Shown: positions 8,037 to 17,226 of the stretch, in pieces
Layout of the letters: each line of letters opens with the position of its first letter
Position numbering within the stretch: position 1 is the first letter of the stretch
DNA from: an uncultured Porphyromonadaceae bacterium
GTDB taxonomy: Bacteria; Bacteroidota; Bacteroidia; Bacteroidales; Muribaculaceae
Direction of reading: 5' to 3'
NCBI GenBank assembly: GCA_947174995.1
Contig: CAMWLC010000007.1
Span: 1 to 64,000, forward strand
DNA: 64,000 nucleotides
Program-made: the position numbers and the translations under genes
Notes under the pieces: generated by a model
Told to the model about the DNA's origin: nothing
Database searches by the model: none
What the model saw: the letters and a program-made list of their open reading frames with translations, nothing else

Positions 8037-9017
8037 ATGATAAAGACAGGAATCGCAGGGGCCGACACTCCCATGGCCGGCGAACTCATTCGAATACTCG
8101 TGAATCATCCCGACATCGACCTGAGGGCGGCCTTCGCCCCGGGCCACGCGGGCCGCAAGGTCAGCAGCATACATCACGGACTCACAGGTGAACTCGACCT
8201 CGAATTTTCGGAATCGATGGATCCCGAGAATCTCGACGTGGTCTTCATCGATGCCCATTCGGAGGTGGCCGACAGATTCCGCACACCCGGCTCACCCTGG
8301 TCAGATCTGCGCGTTATCGACATGAGCCACTGCCCCTCGCTTGACTTCGAGGCCATTGACATGCAGTACGGTCTGCCGGAAATCAACCGCCGCCGCCTCG
8401 TCAAGGAGAGCAACCGCGTGGTGGTGCCGCGCTCCATAGCCGATGCCGCCCTCGTGAGCCTCGCCCCCCTCGCCTCCCATCTCCTCCTCAATGCTCCGGT
8501 GCATATCAGCGTGGAGTGTCCGGCTGACATCATCACCGAGGAGAAAATCGAGATGGCCCGCCGGGAGATCGCCCACTGCCTGCGACGCCTGCAATCCTCG
8601 TTTGAAAGCGAAGTCACCGTCTCGGCCACACCATCGCCTTCCGACCGAGAGCTGCATCTGGCCATCGAGATAAAGTGCGGGGTGGATCTTGACGAAATCA
8701 TGCGCCTGTATGAGGAGACATACGCCGACCACAGTTTCACCTTCGCCACCCTGCGCCCGATGCCCACCCTCGAAGTGGCCGGCACCAACAAATGCCTCAT
8801 CGGACTCACGAGCCCCGAGCCGGGACTCCTGCGCATCGACACCGTCACGGACTGCCGCATGCGCGGCGGAGCCGGCACGGCGGTCCACGTGCTCAACCTC
8901 CTCTTCGGACTCACCGAACGCACCGGTCTGGCGCTCAAGACCAACGCGTTCCTGCGTCCGGGCGACACCCTACCCGCTGCCGGAGAGCAAATCAAGGATA
9001 GCCATGTCGGTCAATAA
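8037..9017 (+). CDS. ArgC-like protein lacking the catalytic cysteine
   Basis: Overall homology to N-acetyl-gamma-glutamyl-phosphate reductase is clear. There is an N-terminal nucleotide-binding start (GIAGADTPMAGELIRILVNH), the YGLPEINRRRL segment, a TNKCLIGL strand and the C-terminal GGAGTAVHVLNLLFGL helix. The active site is not preserved. The NPGC-(F/Y)-AT motif reads VPRSIAD, so the nucleophilic Cys is Ser133. The HRHxPEI and FTPHLxPxxRG segments cannot be recognised either. It therefore should not work as a normal reductase. It starts 9 bp after argR and overlaps the SSB-like gene by 14 bp. A regulatory or structural role is possible. Confidence 0.75.
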   Translation: MIKTGIAGADTPMAGELIRILVNHPDIDLRAAFAPGHAGRKVSSIHHGLTGELDLEFSESMDPENLDVVFIDAHSEVADRFRTPGSPWSDLRVIDMSHCPSLDFEAIDMQYGLPEINRRRLVKESNRVVVPRSIADAALVSLAPLASHLLLNAPVHISVECPADIITEEKIEMARREIAHCLRRLQSSFESEVTVSATPSPSDRELHLAIEIKCGVDLDEIMRLYEETYADHSFTFATLRPMPTLEVAGTNKCLIGLTSPEPGLLRIDTVTDCRMRGGAGTAVHVLNLLFGLTERTGLALKTNAFLRPGDTLPAAGEQIKDSHVGQ

Positions 9018-9324
9018 GGTGATACTCCTGGGCTACGTGGGAGGAGACCCCGAAATGCGCTTCCCCGCCCCGGACCAGGCCGTGGCTTACCTATCCCTGG
9101 CCACCAACGAGCGTCAGGGAAATTCGGGCGTGGAAATCACCGAATGGCATTATCTCGTCATGTCAGGTAATAACGCACGCCTCGCCGAGCGTTATATAAG
9201 GAAGGGGTCTCGCCTTTACGTGGAGGGACGCCTGCGCTCCCGCGAGTATCAGGATAAATTCCAGATCACGCGCCGCCGCACGGAAGTCTTCGTGGACTTC
9301 TTTGAAATATTGGGACGCCAGTAA
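9004..9324 (+). CDS. Single-stranded DNA-binding protein (OB-fold, short form)
   Basis: A 106-residue SSB-family OB-fold. Recognisable elements are VNKVILLGYVGGDPEMRF, the ITEWHYLVM strand, AERYIRKGSRLYVEGRLR and FEILGRQ at the end. It lacks the flexible linker and acidic C-terminal tip (DDDIPF type) by which replicative SSBs recruit partners, so it is probably an accessory SSB or PriB-like protein. Its ATG lies inside the end of the ArgC-like gene (14-bp overlap). Confidence 0.8.
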   Translation: MSVNKVILLGYVGGDPEMRFPAPDQAVAYLSLATNERQGNSGVEITEWHYLVMSGNNARLAERYIRKGSRLYVEGRLRSREYQDKFQITRRRTEVFVDFFEILGRQ

Positions 9325-9364
9325 GAATAATTTGAATCATTTTCAAAAAACAGGAAACAGAAGA

Positions 9365-11263
9365 ATGAGAAAATGGAGAATCGAAGACTCAGCCGAGGTC
9401 TATAACGTCGGCGGCTGGGGACTGCAATACTTTTCTATCAACGACAAAGGCCATGTGCAGGTGCGCCCCCGGCCCGACTGCGCGGCAGTCGACATCAAGG
9501 AGGTGATCGACGAGCTCAAGCTGCGCGATGTGGCCGCCCCCATGCTTCTCCGCTTTCCCGACATCCTTGACGACCGAATCCGCAAAATCTCCTCCTGCTT
9601 CCGCAAGGCTTCGGAGGTGTATGATTTCAAGGGGGACAGCTTCGTGGTGTATCCTATCAAGGTCAACCAGATGCGTCAGGTCGTGGAGGAAATAGTCTCC
9701 CACGGCAACAAATACAACATCGGTCTGGAGGCCGGCTCCAAGCCGGAACTGCACGCCGTGCTCGGCGTCAGCACTTCTTCCGATTCCATCGTGGTTTGCA
9801 ACGGCTACAAGGACGAGGACTACGTGGAGCTGGCGCTTCTCGCTCAGAAAATGGGCAGAAGGATCTACCTCGTGGTGGAGAAACTCAACGAGCTTATCCT
9901 CATCTCCAAGGTGGCCAAACGCCTTAAGGTAAGACCCAACCTCGGCATCCGCATCAAAATCACTTCGAGCGGAAGCGGGAAATGGGAGGAGTCGGGAGGC
10001 GATGTCTCGAAGTTCGGCCTCAATTCCTCCGAACTCCTCGACGCGCTCGAATATCTTGAGCGCAACAAGATGACCGACTGTCTCAAACTCATTCACTTCC
10101 ACATCGGCAGCCAGATTACGAAAATTCGCCGCATAAAGAACGCGCTGCGCGAGGCGATGCAGTTCTATGTGCAGCTCTCCAAGATGGGATTCGACATCGA
10201 TTTCGTCGACATCGGCGGAGGACTCGGCGTGGATTACGACGGCACGCGCTCCTCAAGCGGCGAGAACTCCATGAACTACTCCATACAGGAGTATGTCAAC
10301 GACGCCGTGTCGGGCCTCGTGGATGCCTGCGTCAAAAACGATCTGAAGCATCCCAACATCATCACGGAGTCCGGACGCTCCCTCACAGCCCACCACTCCG
10401 TGCTCATCATCGAGACCCTGGAGACCACTCACCTCCCCCTCTGGAACGACAATGAGGAGATACCCGAGGATGCCCACGAACTCGCCGTGGAGCTGTATCA
10501 GATATGGGACAAGATAAATCCCTCACGCGTGTTCGAGGACTGGCACGACGCCCTCCAGATACGAGAGGAGGCCCTGGACCGTTTCTCGCTCGGACTCCTC
10601 GACCTCAAGACCCGAGCCCAGATTGAGAAACTTTTCTGGAGCGTGGCCCGCGACGTGCATGAAATCACCCGCTCCATGAAGCATCCCCCCGAAGAACTGC
10701 GCAAGGTGGCGCGGATGCTTCCCGAGAAATATTTCTGCAATTTCTCGCTCTTCCAGTCGCTTCCCGACAGCTGGGCCATCGATCAGCTTTTCCCCGTCAT
10801 GCCGATACAGCGACTGGATGAAAAGCCGACACGCGAGTGCACCATCCAGGATGTGACCTGCGATTCCGACGGCAAGATCTCCCGCTTCGTCTCTCCGCAG
10901 GGCGTGGCCCACGCTCTGCCCGTGCATTCCCTTCGTCCCGGTGAGCCATACTACATCGGGGTATTCCTCGTGGGAGCCTACCAGGAGATTCTCGGCGACC
11001 TCCACAATCTCTTCGGCGACACGGCGGCCATACATATCACCGTGGACAACGACGGCTATGACATCGAACAGATCATCGACGGCGAACCCGTGGCGGACGT
11101 GCTCGACTATGTGGAATACAGCCCCAAGAAACTGGTTCGCAATCTCGAGACCTGGGTGTCGGCTTCGGTGAAGAACGGAGTCATCACGGCCGAAGAGGGG
11201 CGCCAGTTCCTCAACAACTACCGCTCCGGCCTTTACGGCATAACTTATCTGGAAAGAGATTAA
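9365..11263 (+). CDS. speA: Biosynthetic arginine decarboxylase
   Basis: A 632-residue PLP enzyme that converts arginine to agmatine, the first step of polyamine synthesis through agmatine. The N-terminus WRIEDSAEVYNVGGWGLQYF is typical. The PLP lysine lies in VYPIKVNQMRQV, the phosphate-binding region includes LIHFHIGSQI, and the barrel glycine motif is FVDIGGGLGVDYDG. Length matches the large SpeA family. The frame is open upstream to a TTG at 9302, but the ATG at 9365 gives the family N-terminus. It follows argR, the ArgC-like gene and the SSB gene on the same strand. Confidence 0.93.
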   Translation: MRKWRIEDSAEVYNVGGWGLQYFSINDKGHVQVRPRPDCAAVDIKEVIDELKLRDVAAPMLLRFPDILDDRIRKISSCFRKASEVYDFKGDSFVVYPIKVNQMRQVVEEIVSHGNKYNIGLEAGSKPELHAVLGVSTSSDSIVVCNGYKDEDYVELALLAQKMGRRIYLVVEKLNELILISKVAKRLKVRPNLGIRIKITSSGSGKWEESGGDVSKFGLNSSELLDALEYLERNKMTDCLKLIHFHIGSQITKIRRIKNALREAMQFYVQLSKMGFDIDFVDIGGGLGVDYDGTRSSSGENSMNYSIQEYVNDAVSGLVDACVKNDLKHPNIITESGRSLTAHHSVLIIETLETTHLPLWNDNEEIPEDAHELAVELYQIWDKINPSRVFEDWHDALQIREEALDRFSLGLLDLKTRAQIEKLFWSVARDVHEITRSMKHPPEELRKVARMLPEKYFCNFSLFQSLPDSWAIDQLFPVMPIQRLDEKPTRECTIQDVTCDSDGKISRFVSPQGVAHALPVHSLRPGEPYYIGVFLVGAYQEILGDLHNLFGDTAAIHITVDNDGYDIEQIIDGEPVADVLDYVEYSPKKLVRNLETWVSASVKNGVITAEEGRQFLNNYRSGLYGITYLERD

Positions 11264-11278
11264 TCAACACCCGCGACA

Positions 11279-12151
11279 ATGGAGATTATCACCCACCATC
11301 CCTTTGCCGAGGCAATGCTCCCGCCCTCGCAGCGTCTCTTCGAGACCGCCGGGAGACTCGCCCCCGTGGAGCAGAGACCCGTACGCCGGAGATGGTTCAT
11401 GGATCTCTCCTTCCGCGGCGCCCCCTTCCACGGCTGGCAGTCGCAGCCCAATGCCGTAAGCGTGCAGTCAGTCGTGGAGGAGGCCCTCGCCACAGTACTC
11501 CGCCACCCCGTGCCCGTCACCGGAGCCGGACGCACGGATGCCGGAGTCAACGCCCGCAGGATGGTGGCACACTTCGACACCGAGGGGGCTCTCCCCGACG
11601 TCGGGAAGATGTTGGTGTCGCTCAACCGTCTCGTGGGACGCGACATATCTATCCGTTCCATCCGCGAAGTCTTTCCCGAATCCCACGCACGCTTCGATGC
11701 TCTGAGTCGCACATACAAATATTTCGTGCTCTTCGAGAAGTCCCCATTCTTCCACGCCCTGTCGTGGCACTGCCCCCATCCCCTCGACATCGAGGCGATG
11801 AACAGCGCGGCCATGATACTCCCCCTCACCACCGATTTCACCTCCTTCGCCAAGCTCCATTCCGATGCGCGGACAAACATCTGCCACGTCACCCGGGCGC
11901 AGTGGGAACCAATCGCGGAGGAGGGACGCACCATAGGCACGGTGTTCACCATCACGGCAGACCGGTTTCTGCGCAACATGGTGCGGGCCATCGTCGGCAC
12001 CCTCGTGGATGCCGGACGCCACAAACTCGCCCCGCACGAACTCAAGGCTATTATCGATGCGAAAGACAGATGCTCCGCCGGACAGTCCATGCCCGGCGAA
12101 GCCCTCTATCTCTGGGACGTGACCTACTCCCCGCATATCTATCTCCCCTAA
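11279..12151 (+). CDS. truA: tRNA pseudouridine synthase A
   Basis: A 290-residue enzyme forming pseudouridine at positions 38-40 of the tRNA anticodon arm. The catalytic Asp is in GAGRTDAGVNARRMVAHF. Other family marks are FHGWQSQPNAVSVQSVVEEAL, SRTYKYFV and DRFLRNMVRAIVGTLVDAG. The chain has about 35 residues before the usual first strand (RRWFMDLSFRG), so the true start may be further in, for example at an ATG near 11312. It lies 15 bp after speA and 14 bp before ligA. Confidence 0.92.
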   Translation: MEIITHHPFAEAMLPPSQRLFETAGRLAPVEQRPVRRRWFMDLSFRGAPFHGWQSQPNAVSVQSVVEEALATVLRHPVPVTGAGRTDAGVNARRMVAHFDTEGALPDVGKMLVSLNRLVGRDISIRSIREVFPESHARFDALSRTYKYFVLFEKSPFFHALSWHCPHPLDIEAMNSAAMILPLTTDFTSFAKLHSDARTNICHVTRAQWEPIAEEGRTIGTVFTITADRFLRNMVRAIVGTLVDAGRHKLAPHELKAIIDAKDRCSAGQSMPGEALYLWDVTYSPHIYLP

Positions 12152-12165
12152 ATCAGCAACGCCCC

Positions 12166-14172
12166 ATGTCAGAAAAAGAAGAAATTCTCCGACTCAGAGA
12201 CGAGATAAACCGTCACAACCACAATTATTACGTGCTCAGCTCTCCCGAAATCTCCGACAAGGAGTTCGACATGCTCATGAAGCGTCTTGAGGAGCTTGAG
12301 GCCGCTAATCCCGATATGGCCGATCCCCTCTCCCCGACTCAGCGCGTGGGCTCCGACCTCACCAAGGGATTCGAGCATGTGCTTCACGAGCGCCCCATGA
12401 TGTCGCTCTCCAACACCTATTCCATCGAGGAGGTGGACGACTGGTTCGAGCGCGTGCGCAAGGGTCTGGACGGCGAGAGTTTCGCGATAGTGGGGGAAAT
12501 GAAATTTGACGGCACCTCCATCTCGCTCACATACGAGGAGGGACGTCTCGTCAGGGCCGTGACGCGTGGCGACGGCACACGGGGCGATGATGTGACGGCC
12601 AACGTGAAGACCATCCGCAGTATTCCCCTGGTGCTCCATCCGGGCGACTGGCCCTCCCGATTCGAGATACGCGGCGAGATACTGATGCCCTGGGAGAGCT
12701 TCGAGCGTCTGAACCGCGAGCGCGAATACAATGAGGAACCCCTCTTCGCCAATCCGCGAAATGCGGCTTCCGGCACACTCAAGACTCGGGATCCCAGGGA
12801 AGTGGCGCGACGACATCTCGACGCGAGATTCTACTACCTTCTCTCGGACACGCTCCCCTTCGACAATCATTACGACAATATGCTCGCGGCGCGTTCATGG
12901 GGCTTCAAGGTGTCTCCTGCCATGAAGCTGCTCGGCTCCCTGAAGGAGGTGGACGACTACATCGAATACTGGGACACGCAGCGCAAGACCCTCCCCGTGG
13001 CCACAGACGGACTCGTGTTCAAGGTCAACAATCTGCGCCAGCAGCTCAATCTCGGATATACGGCCAAGTCTCCGCGCTGGGCCATAGCTTACAAGTTCAA
13101 TCCTGAAAATGCCTGCACCCGTCTCAGGGAGGTGACTTTCGAGACAGGCCGCATGGGTATCGTAACACCTGTGGCAAACCTTGAGCCGATACTCCTTTCA
13201 GGCACCTTCGTGAAGCGTGCGTCGCTTCATAACGACGACATAATGCGCCAGCTCGACATCCATCAGGGAGATTGGCTCTACGTGGAGAAAGGGGGTGAGA
13301 TCATACCCAAAATCACGGGAGTGGACACCTCACGTCGAGATCCGGAAGCGCTTCCGGTGATATTCGTGACCGAGTGCCCGGAGTGCGGCACACCGCTGGT
13401 GCGCCATCCGGGAGAGGCGGCATGGGTGTGTCCCAACCGGAGCGGCTGCCGTCCGCAGCTCACGGGACGCATCGAGCACTTCTGCGCGCGCCGCATGATG
13501 GATATAGACGGCATCGGCGAGGAAACGGCCGAACTGCTCTTCTCCGCCGGGCTGGTGGAGAACATAGCCGACCTTTATGACCTCACGCTCGAGAAGCTGT
13601 CAGCCCTCGACCGCATTGGAGAGAAAACGGCCACGCGTATTCTCAAGGGTCTGGAGGATTCCCGAAAGGTGCCTTTCGAGAGAGTGGTGTATGCCCTTTC
13701 TATTCCGAATGTAGGTGAGACCACAGCCAAGCGCCTCGCTCTCGGCGTGCAGACCATGGAGAGGATGAGGGAGATGAGCGTGGAGCAGCTCACGGCCATA
13801 CCCGACGTTGGGCCCGTGATAGCGCAGGGTATATACGAGTATCTTCACAATCCTTCCAATGAGGCGATAATAGACCGTCTGACGGCTGCCGGACTGAAAA
13901 TGGAAGTGGAGGCCGACCGGCTTGCTCCTGCGGGAAATGCCCTGGAGGGAAAGAGCGTCGTGATTTCAGGCACATTCTCACACCACAGCCGCGACGAGTA
14001 CAAGGAGATAATCGAACGCCAGGGGGGCAAGAATGTGGGAAGCATATCAAAAAAGACATCCTTCGTGCTCGCCGGCGAGAACATGGGGCCCGCCAAACTT
14101 GAGAAATGCCGCGCCCTCGGCATCCCCATCCTCTCGGAAGATGATTTCCGAGAGCTTATCGGCGAGGCCTGA
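12166..14172 (+). CDS. ligA: NAD-dependent DNA ligase LigA
   Basis: A 668-residue replicative ligase. The adenylated lysine is in the KxDG motif (VGEMKFDGTSISL). RGDGTRGDDVT and the OB-fold region follow. Four Zn cysteines lie in CPECGTPL and CPNRSGC. Helix-hairpin-helix repeats are visible (IDGIGEETAELLF, LDRIGEKTATRIL, IPNVGETTAKRLA, IPDVGPVIAQGI), and a C-terminal BRCT domain spans about residues 590-668. It seals nicks using NAD+. The start is set by the family N-terminus; the larger open frame upstream overlaps truA out of frame and is not coding. Confidence 0.96.
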   Translation: MSEKEEILRLRDEINRHNHNYYVLSSPEISDKEFDMLMKRLEELEAANPDMADPLSPTQRVGSDLTKGFEHVLHERPMMSLSNTYSIEEVDDWFERVRKGLDGESFAIVGEMKFDGTSISLTYEEGRLVRAVTRGDGTRGDDVTANVKTIRSIPLVLHPGDWPSRFEIRGEILMPWESFERLNREREYNEEPLFANPRNAASGTLKTRDPREVARRHLDARFYYLLSDTLPFDNHYDNMLAARSWGFKVSPAMKLLGSLKEVDDYIEYWDTQRKTLPVATDGLVFKVNNLRQQLNLGYTAKSPRWAIAYKFNPENACTRLREVTFETGRMGIVTPVANLEPILLSGTFVKRASLHNDDIMRQLDIHQGDWLYVEKGGEIIPKITGVDTSRRDPEALPVIFVTECPECGTPLVRHPGEAAWVCPNRSGCRPQLTGRIEHFCARRMMDIDGIGEETAELLFSAGLVENIADLYDLTLEKLSALDRIGEKTATRILKGLEDSRKVPFERVVYALSIPNVGETTAKRLALGVQTMERMREMSVEQLTAIPDVGPVIAQGIYEYLHNPSNEAIIDRLTAAGLKMEVEADRLAPAGNALEGKSVVISGTFSHHSRDEYKEIIERQGGKNVGSISKKTSFVLAGENMGPAKLEKCRALGIPILSEDDFRELIGEA

Positions 14173-14186
14173 TCTCCGGACAGAGG

Positions 14187-14219
14187 CCTGACTTCGGCAG
14201 AAACATGATTTCAGTCAGG
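14187..14219. terminator. Possible hairpin between convergent ligA and the sulfatase-type gene
   Basis: A 7-bp inverted repeat (CCTGACT at 14187-14193, AGTCAGG at 14213-14219) with a 19-nt loop lies in the 54-bp gap between the convergent stop codons. No clear T-run is present. Confidence 0.3.
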
Positions 14220-14226
14220 GGGCCGG

Positions 14227-16005
14227 TCAGCGGTGCTTCTTGATCCAGACATCGTATTTGCCGATCTCTTTCACCACTCGCGGCGGGGCACACCACTCCG
14301 GTGCGAGTGGCGAGTATTCGCGTTTCAGATAGCGGCTCTCCACTCCCGCCAGGTCAAGCAGGAAATGGCTGAAATATATCAGCGACTGCTTTTCGGAGGC
14401 GGCTTTACGCAGGGCCGCATACAGTTCGGGATGCCTCTCCCGGAACTCCGGGGTCGTGAATACCATGAAGGGAATCTCAAGCACGTATGGGGCGGCCTGC
14501 GGTATCTTGTGGCTGTCGAGCGTGCGCACGCTGCAATGGCGCTCGTCGTTCATCTCCTCCCCATGGTCAGGATGATAGATGAGGATTGCATCCTGCCCCT
14601 TGAGTTCGTCGGAGAGAGCCAAGAGCAGTGAGTCCACGTATAACGTCGCGTTGTCATAGGCCGCCACCTGCTCCTTCTCCTCGCGGCTCAAATCGCTCCG
14701 GTGCGGATAATCGGCTGCCGTAAACCGCCCGAACCTTTCGGGATAACGGTTGCCGGCGAAGAAATGCTGCCCGTTGATGTGGAAGATGTCGAGCGTCTGC
14801 TTCACCGTGTCGTGAAGCATATCTCTTTCCGCACCAAACAAGTCGGCATCGTAGGGATACATCCGTTCGTTGCGGTAATCGAAATTGGCGTGGCTCAGAC
14901 GCCAGGAGTTCATGAAATTGCCGGTGCCCACCTCGGCCTGGTCGTCCCCCTTGACGAGCGTGGCCTGATTGTCGTGCAGACGCACCTTGTATCCGGCCTT
15001 GCGAAGAATCATCGGGGTCAGGGGCTTGGTCAGATACGTGCGTGAAGGCTCCGTCACCACGTATGGACTGAAAAGAATCTCCATCATGCGGTAGGTGCGC
15101 GGCTCGAAACATATCACATCCTCGAAGAGCAAGACGTCCCCTCTCGCTATGGCTGCTTCGATACACGGAGTGGTGGAAAGACCGTAGCCGTAAGCGCTCC
15201 AGTGGGCCCGTGAGTCGGACTCTCCTATCACCCACACGATACGCTCCGGCGCCTCGTACCCCTCTCTGAGATGTCCGTCGGCCAGACGGGGAGTCCTTTC
15301 GAGAGCCTTGACATTGGCAAGACTCTTTCCGTAGAGCTGCGACACCCAAATCAGCCGATTGGCGGTATTCACCGAGTTCAGCGCGTTGTAATTGTTTTCC
15401 GGCGGCTGCAATCCCCACACTATCCCCGCAGCGGCGAGCAGACAGCATATACTCCCCGCCACATATCCGCCGTTTCGCGCGGAGATTCGGCAGGAAAAGT
15501 TTCTGAGCAACACATACATCACTCTGAGCAACAGCAGATAGCCGACCACGATTCCGAGGCTGCGCGGAGTAAGGAAATAGAGCTGGAGAAATTCGCCCGA
15601 TTCGGATTTGCCGGTGTCGGCTATCAGGCGTATGATGCGGTCTGACCATCGCGTGCGCAAGACGAATGAGAGCCATATCTCGGCCAGGGATAGAATCGTG
15701 ACGGCAGCGGTGAGTCCACCCGCGAGAAGACGCCTCCACATCCGCGGACGACATATTAGGATGAGTCCGCGCACCACGCCGAGCACCAATGCGGGAATTA
15801 AGGCGCTGCGCACGCCCTGCGCGAAATTGTGTCCGGACAGCTCGGGGGTGCCGTCAAAACGCCACGCCACAAGCGTGACTGCGGATAGGGCGAGAATATA
15901 CCACACCGTCATGCCGCTCTGCCGGGCCATGAACCGTATCACACCCTTTCCACCCTTCAGGAAAGTCTTCCAAACCCTCCCCGCTATGATTGACAAACCC
16001 TCCAT
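14227..16005 (-). CDS. Phosphoethanolamine transferase / sulfatase-family inner membrane enzyme
   Basis: A 592-residue protein with about five membrane segments in the first 220 residues and a large periplasmic alkaline-phosphatase-superfamily domain. The catalytic start is WVIGESDSRAHWSAYGYGLSTTPCI; enzymes such as EptA use a Thr or Ser at this site as nucleophile. The second metal site is represented by IYHPDHGEEMNDERH. The family transfers phosphoethanolamine from phosphatidylethanolamine to lipid A, core sugars or glycans. The exact acceptor is unknown. It is divergent from an acyltransferase gene, and both may modify surface glycans. Confidence 0.75.
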   Translation of the reverse strand: MEGLSIIAGRVWKTFLKGGKGVIRFMARQSGMTVWYILALSAVTLVAWRFDGTPELSGHNFAQGVRSALIPALVLGVVRGLILICRPRMWRRLLAGGLTAAVTILSLAEIWLSFVLRTRWSDRIIRLIADTGKSESGEFLQLYFLTPRSLGIVVGYLLLLRVMYVLLRNFSCRISARNGGYVAGSICCLLAAAGIVWGLQPPENNYNALNSVNTANRLIWVSQLYGKSLANVKALERTPRLADGHLREGYEAPERIVWVIGESDSRAHWSAYGYGLSTTPCIEAAIARGDVLLFEDVICFEPRTYRMMEILFSPYVVTEPSRTYLTKPLTPMILRKAGYKVRLHDNQATLVKGDDQAEVGTGNFMNSWRLSHANFDYRNERMYPYDADLFGAERDMLHDTVKQTLDIFHINGQHFFAGNRYPERFGRFTAADYPHRSDLSREEKEQVAAYDNATLYVDSLLLALSDELKGQDAILIYHPDHGEEMNDERHCSVRTLDSHKIPQAAPYVLEIPFMVFTTPEFRERHPELYAALRKAASEKQSLIYFSHFLLDLAGVESRYLKREYSPLAPEWCAPPRVVKEIGKYDVWIKKHR

Positions 16006-16033
16006 AATAAAGCTCCATTCGATATTGCGGGCA

Positions 16034-16084
16034 CAAATTTAATAATTTTTCACGTCACACTCCCGCAGGAATTTACTAATTTTG
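16034..16084. promoter_or_regulatory. Divergent promoter region, phosphoethanolamine transferase / acyltransferase
   Basis: TAAATTTG on the minus strand (16041-16034) and TAATTTTG on the plus strand (16077-16084) are Bacteroidota -7 boxes facing the two divergent genes, about 29 and 27 bp from the start codons. Confidence 0.5.
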
Positions 16085-16110
16085 CACCGCAACGGCATCA
16101 GACAAACGAT

Positions 16111-17226
16111 ATGAACAGCTTTTGTGACATAAGAATAAGCCGCAAAGATTCGGAGCACATTCGGGGCATCGCCATTCTCCTGATAATGCTCCACAATCTC
16201 TGCCATATATTTCCACGCGTGGTCACGGAAAACGAATTTACTTACAATCCGGCCCTCAACGACCTCTTCATATCCCATGTCAAGACAGGAAACCCTCTCT
16301 CGGGATACGATTTCCTCTCTTTCCTGGGATGGTATGGCGTGCCGGTGTTCGTGTTCCTCTCGGGATATGGTCTCGCGGTTAAATACGGCATGATGGCTAC
16401 CCGCCTCCGGCTCTCCTTTTTCATGATGCGGAGTTGGCGAAAGCTCCTTCTCCTCATGATTCCGGGAGTGGCGGCGTTTCTGCTTGAGGAGCTGCTTCAT
16501 TCCGGTATCCCTTCCGCAGAGTCATCACGGCTTTTCGCGGGAATCCTCATTCCGCTGACGGGGCTGAACGACGTGGTGCAACCCTGGCTCCCGACGGTGC
16601 CGGGAGTATACTGGTATTTCGGATTGACCCTGGAGCTCTATTTCGTGTATGCGGTGCTAATACATGGCCGTCCGCTGTGGCCCGCTGTCGTTGCCACGAC
16701 GCTCTGCTATCTCCTCGTGGCGACTTGCGCCGCCACGGGCCATACGCAGGCCACGGAATACCTGCGCCACAATTTCACCGGATGGCTTCTCCCCTTCCTG
16801 ATGGGGACGATGTGGGCCCGGCGCAAGGAGTGTCGAAAGGTGATGGCAGTGGTTTTAATGACAGCCTCGGCGTTCCTCTTTTTCCCCATACAGCTCAACG
16901 CGTTGACATGGCAGGGAGCGTCAGTGCCAGCTGTCATCCTGATTGTCTGCGGGGCATGGGGAGTGAAACGCGTGCCCGGAGTGTCGCAGGGATTGGCCTT
17001 TATCGGAAGGCTGAGTCCGTTTCTGTTTGTCAGCCATCCGATCACGCGACATATCCTGGGGCGTTACCTCCTCGACTTCAGTTCGCCGGGAGCCACGCCC
17101 ACGCTATTCATCCTGGGCCTCTACCTCACCCTCTCCATTCTCACGGCCATCTGCTACCGCTACGCCTGGGACAGGCTTTTCAGGATATGTATGCGTTCCA
17201 TCGGGTCGGGAGCCCCGAACACGTAG
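16111..17226 (+). CDS. Acyltransferase 3 family membrane protein
   Basis: A 371-residue protein with about ten membrane segments in the acyltransferase-3 (OafA/WecH-like) pattern. The N-terminal signature RGIAILLIMLHNLCHIF contains the conserved His. Family members O-acylate sugars of lipopolysaccharide, capsule or peptidoglycan at the inner membrane. The acceptor is not predictable. Its last 67 bp overlap the end of rpe on the opposite strand, an uncommon tail-to-tail coding overlap. Confidence 0.75.
   Translation: MNSFCDIRISRKDSEHIRGIAILLIMLHNLCHIFPRVVTENEFTYNPALNDLFISHVKTGNPLSGYDFLSFLGWYGVPVFVFLSGYGLAVKYGMMATRLRLSFFMMRSWRKLLLLMIPGVAAFLLEELLHSGIPSAESSRLFAGILIPLTGLNDVVQPWLPTVPGVYWYFGLTLELYFVYAVLIHGRPLWPAVVATTLCYLLVATCAATGHTQATEYLRHNFTGWLLPFLMGTMWARRKECRKVMAVVLMTASAFLFFPIQLNALTWQGASVPAVILIVCGAWGVKRVPGVSQGLAFIGRLSPFLFVSHPITRHILGRYLLDFSSPGATPTLFILGLYLTLSILTAICYRYAWDRLFRICMRSIGSGAPNT

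Noticed and set aside
11392..12165. Extension of the ligA frame through truA
   Set aside because: It is open only by chance. It overlaps truA out of frame and encodes Arg/Pro/His-rich text, and LigA has a standard start at 12166.
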